Shown piece by piece: positions 24,947 to 31,191 of a DNA stretch of 31,191 bases; position 1 is the first letter of the stretch, and the number at the start of each line of letters is the position of its first letter. Origin of the DNA: JBAZOB01 sp041648895 (lineage in GTDB: Bacteria > Patescibacteriota > JAHJAL01); the NCBI GenBank assembly GCA_041648895.1, contig JBAZOB010000012.1:1-31191 (forward strand). Reading direction: 5' to 3'. Under the pieces are notes generated by a model. The model saw only the letters and a list, made by a program, of their open reading frames with translations, was not told the origin of the DNA and ran no database searches. Position numbers and translations under genes: made by a program.

Positions 24947-25112
24947 TTATTAATTAATGAGTTGTGCCAATTAGTCATTACCCCTGTCATCCCCGCCTTG
25001 AGCGGGGATCTCATATGTAACGCGTTTATTACAGTCTTGATGATGAGATCCCCGCTCAAGGCGGGGATGACATATAAAGAGATTAATTCACACAACTCAT
25101 TAATTATTAATT
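24947..25112. repeat. nested palindromic repeat, copy 4 (inverted loop)
   Basis: Outer arms TTAATTAATGAGTTGTG and CACAACTCATTAATTATTAA enclose the core GTCATCCCCGCC...GGCGGGGATGAC (24986-25071). The inner loop, with ATGTAACGCGTTTATTACAG, is the reverse complement of the loop in copies 1 and 2, while the symmetrical outer parts are unchanged. It starts three bases after the stop of the giant gene. Confidence 0.87.
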
Positions 25113-25114
25113 TT

Positions 25115-28100
25115 TTAATACGTGGCGGTACAAATATAGATCAGATTAGTAGTGTAATACCCGGCTGGTTGATGGTTAGTGATCTCCAGTTGGTAACCAA
25201 CGCGAGTGGTGCCTTCTCCGGTGGTGATACCGTCGGTGGGTTGGCCATGAGAAAATATTTCCGCGGGGGCGGAGGTGAAGCTGGCCCATTTGTTGCTGAT
25301 AAAGCGATCGACGACAACTTGGCTCAGCGAGGGATCGTCGGTGGTGTAGCCCCAATAACTTTCCGTGCCTGAACCCGGTGGGGAGAGCCAGATAGTGGGA
25401 ACCGAATTGGTGCCGGTAAAGTCATTGAGATTATTGGCACCACTGGTAAAATCACCGCTTGATTGCAAAGTAACAATAAAGCCGCTAGTGGCATTGGTGG
25501 AAATGGTTACATCATGGGCGCCGATCAGATCGGCCGCGCCACTCAATGTACCAAAATCAATTTGATCACTGGCAGTATCAATATTGGTGGTGGCGCCATT
25601 GACACTCTGACCACTGGCCACGGCATCAATGATGAAAGTTAGGGAAGTGGGAACGGAAGCGGTTACATTTATTCCCTGGTTGAGGTAGACTTGGCCATCT
25701 TGGATAAATAATGGTGAGCCAGTAGCGTTGTTGGTTTCGTACCATTCCACAATGTAGGAATAAGGGCCTTCGGTGGGCGGATTGCCGGGTTGATTAATAC
25801 CGCCAATGGTAAAAGTAATCTCGCCATCTTCGGAAGAAATGTCGCCGGTAAAATTGAAAGTGATTGAGTTTTCACCTTGAGCGTACGCGATATTGATAAA
25901 TGGAATATTTGATTGGGCAATCTGGGTGCCGCTGGCGTAAATTATTTCATCATCTGGCCAGGTGACATCGCCGCCACTGGCCGAGACATCGGCGCGGGTG
26001 AGACCGGAGAAATCAAATTCATCGGCCAGTATTAGTTTTAAACTACCATCGGTAATAGTATTGGCAAAATATGGTTTGATGGTGACAGTGAGAGTCAGAT
26101 CATTTTCGTCGGGCTGTGAGGAGCTCAAGAGGTTGGTCAATTCAGTCGTTTGGATGGTGTATTGGAGTTGGTAGGAAGAAGTGGATTTATTGCCGGCGGC
26201 GTCAGTGGCTCTAAAATAGACAGTTTTTACTCCTTCACCGCTTAGGTCCAATAGACACTGGGTAATGCTACTGCAATCGTTGGCCAGACTGTCATAGTCG
26301 GTATCGACAATATCCCATTTAACGTTGGTCGGATTATCTAAAGTGGTAAAATAGACCAAGGTTGATCCATCGTCAGAGACATCAACAAAGGGAGCGGCGG
26401 TGTCATTGGTGACTGAACTAACATTGTTAACGCGGGGGAAGACGGTTTGACCGGATTGTTCGTCACCGAGGGTTTGGAAAACAGGATCAGTCCCGTCATA
26501 ATTGCGGATAAAGACCCAATCGACATAAAGATGCTCGGCGGAATCAGGATAAATACCGGCATTGCTGGGCGAATCATTGTCAATTGCGATCGGTATATTT
26601 CCTTGGGGAGCGGAACTATAATCATACGTGGCCAATAATATATCATCACGATAATAGGTGGGATTATTTTGAGTGCGTCCGATTTTGTAGTTGTGCCAAA
26701 CATTAACATCAGCACTGTCCGGTGAACCGGTGGCGCTTCTTTGTCCCTGGGCGGCGGTGTAGGATTGAGTGTAAATATTTGTGTCAGAGCCAGACCCATC
26801 CCAAAAATCAATTGTTTCATCGATTCCATGTATTCCAATTGTTCGCCGTGTACCGTATCCCAACCCACCTTCGGTTCTGTCACCACCAAAATCAATTGAG
26901 GCTTTGGCTTCGAGCGCGGTGTTATAACTAAAAGCGGTTTTGGAGACAACGTCAGTGTTTAAATACGGAACTTGGGGAATATAAATATCCAATAGTCCAT
27001 TGTTCACTTCAGCTGATCCTTGATAGCTGTTATATATATCGCCAGGATCGTAATACCATTTGTTGGTATCAATCGAATCACCTTCGAATCCATCAAAAAA
27101 GACAAACGTGTTGTCGCCATGACTGCGATCAATATGCCAACTGTTGCCGTAGAGGATCTCAATGGTGTCGGTGCCAATAGCCGGAATTTCGACCCAGACT
27201 TTGGAATCTCCTCCGTCGTTCCAGGTTTCAATCCAATAATCGAGAAAATTATTGGAATTGTCGGTAAAACGAACATCTGAACCGTCAGATTTGATATTAT
27301 TATAGTTAAAATTTGCAGCGGTAAAATCTAGCCTGACCTGTTGATTGGTCATGGTCGTGGCCGAGTTAAGTGTTATTTCCCGATTGTATTGCCAGAAATA
27401 ATCAACAATTACTTCAATATGATACGAACTGGCGGATTTATTGCCGGCGAAATCCAGACAACGTAGATAAAAATTATAGGTGTTTTCGGTCGGAGAATCG
27501 ACTGTACAGGAAGAGGTGCTCTCACAGACGCCGTCCATATTGTCATAATCAGTATCAATGGTATCCCATTTACAATAGGCAGTGTCGGCGGGGGTGTTCA
27601 TGGTAATAGTCGTGGTATCGTTGTCGCCAGTATCGGTCCAAGTGTTGGTAGTATCCCCTTCGACGGCACTAACCGAAGTAACTGCCGGAGAAGAGATGTC
27701 GGGCGAATTAATAATATTTTCTTCATCAATTGTCGCCACCAGATCGGCCGCGCCATGTTGGCGGACAAAAACCCAGTCCAAATATTGAGTTTCGGCGGTA
27801 TTATCACTCCAGACATAATTACCAAAAGCGATATTCAATGAGCCCTGGGGTACCGGGTAATATTGTTGAACATAGTTATTATTGACCGGATAATCATAAA
27901 TTAAATTTTCATCCAGATACCAACGGACGGCATTGCCTTCACGAATAATCTGATAATTGTGCCAGACATTGGTGCCGCCGGTAACGGCGGTATCGTAGGT
28001 GCGACTGGTTTGACCAACCGGACTGGTCAAGTTACGCATATTGACGTAGATATTACCATTTCCGCCATCATTGTCGAAGAATGAAAGTTGACTGTGATAG

Positions 28101-31100
28101 TCAGGGCGGGGGCGTTCGGTGTCAAAACCAAATTCGCCTTTGACGTTGGTATTACCATAATTAATCGAAGCTCGTCCTTCGAGAATCATGTTATTGGCAA
28201 AAGCTTGATCGGAAGACAAAAAGGCGGAGGAACCGTTGCGATAAGGCACATAAACAACCGCGTTACCGCCTGATTCGGTAATGGTGGGATCGGGACCATT
28301 GTCGTCGATATAGGTATTCCATTTGACACCATCTAAAGAAGCATCATCGAAATCATCAAAGAATTCAAAAACGGCGTCACCACTGGCCGCGGAAATGGCG
28401 GTCGGATTACCAAAATGTATTTTGATATATTTAGTACCAGAAACTGGCACTTTGACCCAGATTTTGGCACTGGTGTTGGCAGTCCATTCCTGAATCCAAT
28501 ATGGTAGTGGATTGTTGGCAACATCGGTAAAGCGGATATCTTCGCCGGCGGATTGGGCGTGAGAAAAGTTGAAATTGGTAGTGTTTAAATCTACCCGAAC
28601 TTGATAATCGGTAGCTGGAGTGGGTTGATCGAACTCGATTAGACGGGCATAGCCACTCCAGGAAATGGAATAATCTAATTGATAGGAAGTGGTAGATTTG
28701 TTGGAATTATTATCCTGACAGCGGAGATAAACGGTGTGATGGCCACTGCCGCTAATATTGAGATCACAGGAAGAGGTTGAACTGCAAGTGTTGGCCAGGC
28801 TGTCATAATTAGTATCAACGGTATCCCATTTACAGGTGGCGGAATCGGCCGAGCTGGTAAAAACTACGGCGGTGGACCCATTGTCAGTATCGTCAACATA
28901 TGGTGAACTTGTATCCCCGGCAACCGAGTTGATGCTGGCAAAGATTGGTTCAGCTGTATCTTTGGTAATGTTCAGAGTTTTGGTGTCATAGCCGGTCGAA
29001 TCTACATATAAACGTAAATAAATAGTTTGGTTACCATCGGCAGGATAGCCGGTCCAGGCGCTGACATCGGGAGTGCCTTGGATTGTAACATTGTTTTGTG
29101 ATCCGGCGACCGAATCAATGGTATTCCAGTTGGTATTGTTCCACGAACCCTGACATTCAGTCGTACCAGAAGAATAAACATTGACTCCAACACACTGCAA
29201 ATTGAAAGCAGTTTTATTGTTGTTATTGAGGGAGGACTGACTGGTAATGGCCGAGGTAAATGCCGGATCGGGAGAATCGTTGAAATTGATAGTAACATGG
29301 GAAATCGACGGAGTAACATTGGAATTATTAGTAGTCAGTATGGCGCGATATTGTAAATATTGATTGTCCGAGGACAATATTTCCGAACCGGCCGGATTGG
29401 TTAGATAATTGCTAATGGAATTAATATCATCCAGCCAAAAGGTACTGGCGGACGAACTGTTTTTGGGTCGGAGAGTAATTTGGGTAACGGCGTCAATGTG
29501 GCTGTCCATGATTCCAGTTAAGTCAAAATATTCCCGTTGCCATTTGAAAGCATCGGCGGACTGGCTGTATTCCCCACTCGGGAAAGTGGAACTAGCATCC
29601 CAAGCGGTGACAGTCACTGCACCAGTTGTAGCGTTGACCGTTTCGACAGTGCCTTGGGCGATATATTCTGCACCGTCATAATTTTCACTGATAATTATCT
29701 TGTCGCCAATGTATAGTCCTTGACCTTTAGTACTCAAGCCCTTGGCAGTAGCATCAACAGTAAATGAATAGTCACCGGAGCCGGTAATGAGATTACCGCT
29801 ATCTAGATTGGCACCGAAATCAAAGGTTACTTGGTGAGTGCGCTGGCCGATTTCATAGGCCTGGCGGATTTCTTCTGGAGTGCGGGCAATGTTGTCGAGG
29901 CGAATTTCGTCAATGTAGCCGGTAAAATTACGGTTGACCGCGTCATAATCGTCCAGACCAATTTTGAAAACGTCGCGAACGTCCATACTGGAGGTGTAGG
30001 CAATTGGGGTGCTAGCTAATTGTCCATCCAGATATATCCGAATATATTGCTTGTCGTAAGTACCAACAACATAGTGCCATTGATTGTCATTGATCGACGA
30101 GGTACAAACAGCCTGGTTTTGGTTAACATACATGCAGACAATATTGTTGGTAGCCATGGTCAAACCGTTGATCCAGCTTGTTCCCCGCGAAGTGATCAAT
30201 CCGGAATAATTGTTGGTGCCGCTGGTTTTAACCCAGGCGCTGATGGAAATATTATCAATGAAACCAGGGTTATATGTAGTATTGAGATAATCCGATGAAC
30301 CATCAAAATAACGAGAGTGTCCCAAATATCCACTAGATGAATCAGTGGTGCCGGTGGGTGTTAAATTATCATTACCGGACGAATCTTTGAGGTAGGCGCC
30401 AGAACCGACTGTTTCCTCCAAATGCCATAATCTGACCGTATTGGCGTCGGGTAAATAGTTGGCAAAGACGGATTCACCGATGGTAAAATCCAGTTTTTGG
30501 CCGGGTTTTTCGGAGGCGATATAAAATGACATTTTACCGGTGGAGCTAAGATCGGTGGTGGTGATTGATTTATTGATTAAGTGATCGCGACCGAGACGGT
30601 AAGACTCGTAAATTTCCTCGGCGGAGCGAGCAATGTTGGAAAATTTGACTTCATCAATAATGCCGTCGAAACTGCTACCCAGAAGCGTATTGCCGGAGGG
30701 GGTGTTGGGATTGGTGGTAGCGGTATGTTTTAACACACCATTAACATAAAGTCGCCAAGTGCTGCTGTCGCGAGTAAGAGCGACATGGGTCCATTGATTG
30801 GTAGGCATGGTGGTGGTGCTATTTAATGCGTCATAGGTCACACCACCAAGCATTAAGCCAATTTCGTTACCGGCCGATGATGAGCCGTTGGAGATTCTGA
30901 GGCCATAACCGTTGGAGGCAGTCGTACCGTTGTATAACAAATAAGCAATAGCCGAACTGTCACGCCAGTAGTACCAGCCTTCGACGGTGAGGTTGGTAGT
31001 TTGGGTGGTGATGACACTGCGATTGATTACGTCACTGGCGCCGTCGAAACTTCGGCCAAGGCGAGAGATGCCGCTCCCGGGTAAGGTGCCGGTGGGGGTC

Positions 31101-31191
31101 AGGTGATAATTGTTGGTGGATGAGTCTTTGATAAAACTGCCACTACCGCTGCTTTCGTCCAGGTGCCAGAGCGCAAGGGTATTGGCATCTG
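25115..31191 (-). CDS. giant LamG / DUF2341 / Ig-like surface protein, 5' end outside window
   Basis: The frame stays open to the right edge of the window (upstream codons read ALWHLDESSGSGSFIKDSS, a LamG start), so the TTG at 30940 is internal and over 2,000 residues are visible. In reading order: a LamG domain cut by the edge, a second LamG (TVRLWHLEETVGSGAYLKD), a beta domain with FDFGANLDSGNLITGSG, and an Ig-like unit (CKWDTVDTNYDS, about 28810). Then come a DUF2341 domain (about 28600; RVDLNTTNFNF ... IHFGNPTA), a second Ig-like unit (about 27550), a second DUF2341 (about 27350; RLDFTAANFNY ... ILYGNSW), a third Ig-like unit (about 26300), a beta domain, and the C-terminal CTATY domain shared with the 23811 gene. 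LamG domains usually bind glycans or glycoproteins. It is probably a cell-surface adhesin or carbohydrate-binding protein. No membrane segment or sortase motif is seen at the C-terminus. Confidence 0.88.
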   Translation of the reverse strand, partial: DANTLALWHLDESSGSGSFIKDSSTNNYHLTPTGTLPGSGISRLGRSFDGASDVINRSVITTQTTNLTVEGWYYWRDSSAIAYLLYNGTTASNGYGLRISNGSSSAGNEIGLMLGGVTYDALNSTTTMPTNQWTHVALTRDSSTWRLYVNGVLKHTATTNPNTPSGNTLLGSSFDGIIDEVKFSNIARSAEEIYESYRLGRDHLINKSITTTDLSSTGKMSFYIASEKPGQKLDFTIGESVFANYLPDANTVRLWHLEETVGSGAYLKDSSGNDNLTPTGTTDSSSGYLGHSRYFDGSSDYLNTTYNPGFIDNISISAWVKTSGTNNYSGLITSRGTSWINGLTMATNNIVCMYVNQNQAVCTSSINDNQWHYVVGTYDKQYIRIYLDGQLASTPIAYTSSMDVRDVFKIGLDDYDAVNRNFTGYIDEIRLDNIARTPEEIRQAYEIGQRTHQVTFDFGANLDSGNLITGSGDYSFTVDATAKGLSTKGQGLYIGDKIIISENYDGAEYIAQGTVETVNATTGAVTVTAWDASSTFPSGEYSQSADAFKWQREYFDLTGIMDSHIDAVTQITLRPKNSSSASTFWLDDINSISNYLTNPAGSEILSSDNQYLQYRAILTTNNSNVTPSISHVTINFNDSPDPAFTSAITSQSSLNNNNKTAFNLQCVGVNVYSSGTTECQGSWNNTNWNTIDSVAGSQNNVTIQGTPDVSAWTGYPADGNQTIYLRLYVDSTGYDTKTLNITKDTAEPIFASINSVAGDTSSPYVDDTDNGSTAVVFTSSADSATCKWDTVDTNYDSLANTCSSTSSCDLNISGSGHHTVYLRCQDNNSNKSTTSYQLDYSISWSGYARLIEFDQPTPATDYQVRVDLNTTNFNFSHAQSAGEDIRFTDVANNPLPYWIQEWTANTSAKIWVKVPVSGTKYIKIHFGNPTAISAASGDAVFEFFDDFDDASLDGVKWNTYIDDNGPDPTITESGGNAVVYVPYRNGSSAFLSSDQAFANNMILEGRASINYGNTNVKGEFGFDTERPRPDYHSQLSFFDNDGGNGNIYVNMRNLTSPVGQTSRTYDTAVTGGTNVWHNYQIIREGNAVRWYLDENLIYDYPVNNNYVQQYYPVPQGSLNIAFGNYVWSDNTAETQYLDWVFVRQHGAADLVATIDEENIINSPDISSPAVTSVSAVEGDTTNTWTDTGDNDTTTITMNTPADTAYCKWDTIDTDYDNMDGVCESTSSCTVDSPTENTYNFYLRCLDFAGNKSASSYHIEVIVDYFWQYNREITLNSATTMTNQQVRLDFTAANFNYNNIKSDGSDVRFTDNSNNFLDYWIETWNDGGDSKVWVEIPAIGTDTIEILYGNSWHIDRSHGDNTFVFFDGFEGDSIDTNKWYYDPGDIYNSYQGSAEVNNGLLDIYIPQVPYLNTDVVSKTAFSYNTALEAKASIDFGGDRTEGGLGYGTRRTIGIHGIDETIDFWDGSGSDTNIYTQSYTAAQGQRSATGSPDSADVNVWHNYKIGRTQNNPTYYRDDILLATYDYSSAPQGNIPIAIDNDSPSNAGIYPDSAEHLYVDWVFIRNYDGTDPVFQTLGDEQSGQTVFPRVNNVSSVTNDTAAPFVDVSDDGSTLVYFTTLDNPTNVKWDIVDTDYDSLANDCSSITQCLLDLSGEGVKTVYFRATDAAGNKSTSSYQLQYTIQTTELTNLLSSSQPDENDLTLTVTIKPYFANTITDGSLKLILADEFDFSGLTRADVSASGGDVTWPDDEIIYASGTQIAQSNIPFINIAYAQGENSITFNFTGDISSEDGEITFTIGGINQPGNPPTEGPYSYIVEWYETNNATGSPLFIQDGQVYLNQGINVTASVPTSLTFIIDAVASGQSVNGATTNIDTASDQIDFGTLSGAADLIGAHDVTISTNATSGFIVTLQSSGDFTSGANNLNDFTGTNSVPTIWLSPPGSGTESYWGYTTDDPSLSQVVVDRFISNKWASFTSAPAEIFSHGQPTDGITTGEGTTRVGYQLEITNHQPAGYYTTNLIYICTATY

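Noticed and set aside
4911..25112. CRISPR array
   Set aside because: The repeats are dispersed over 20 kb, palindromic at several levels and not regularly spaced, and no cas gene is present.
26338..26949. 203-codon minus-strand frame overlapping the giant gene
   Set aside because: It is an out-of-frame shadow of the LamG/DUF2341 gene, which has recognisable domains across the same bases.

Overview
The window looks like part of the genome of an uncultured, small-genome, low-to-medium GC bacterium, most likely a member of the Candidate Phyla Radiation (Patescibacteria). This is inferred from the mix of huge modular surface proteins (LamG, DUF2341, Ig-like and NBR1-like modules), an anti-sigma/alpha-2-macroglobulin fusion, few Shine-Dalgarno sites, and many short nested palindromic repeats between genes. 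The code appears standard: TAA, TAG and TGA all end recognisable genes.

Layout. 1-4821 (+): two or three modular surface proteins. The first is cut by the window edge and split by a single in-frame TAG where its sister modules carry TGG (Trp). 5073-6769 (+): thioredoxin reductase and an unknown protein, probably co-transcribed. 6991-12904 (+): an ECF-like sigma factor and a 1743-residue membrane protein with a cytoplasmic anti-sigma-like head and an extracellular alpha-2-macroglobulin body that lacks the thioester cysteine; together they look like a surface-sensing signalling pair. 12905-13775 holds no convincing gene but contains terminators, a strong promoter and a set of hairpins ending in an intrinsic terminator, which together look like an unidentified structured RNA of roughly 370 nt. 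13776-16788 (+): a small membrane protein and a membrane-anchored, zinc-knuckle Clp/Hsp100 ATPase. 16782-17002: a perfect 67-bp inverted repeat overlapping the 3' ends of two convergent genes. 16991-19482 (-): anaerobic ribonucleotide reductase NrdD and its activase NrdG, with a perfect DnaA box upstream. 19976-23670 (+): a purine cluster (adenosine deaminase family, CBS-less IMP dehydrogenase, GMP synthetase). 23811-31191 (-): a secreted 346-residue protein and a giant LamG/DUF2341 surface protein open at the right edge. These two share a C-terminal domain and the repeat just downstream of it.

Taken together, the genes suggest a fermentative or anaerobic lifestyle (class III RNR), nucleotide salvage and heavy investment in the cell surface. 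The best candidates for undescribed biology are the sigma/anti-sigma-macroglobulin pair, the structured RNA around 13143-13516, the membrane-anchored Clp ATPase with its small membrane partner, and the nested palindromic repeat family. No tRNA, rRNA, CRISPR array, transposase or phage gene was seen.
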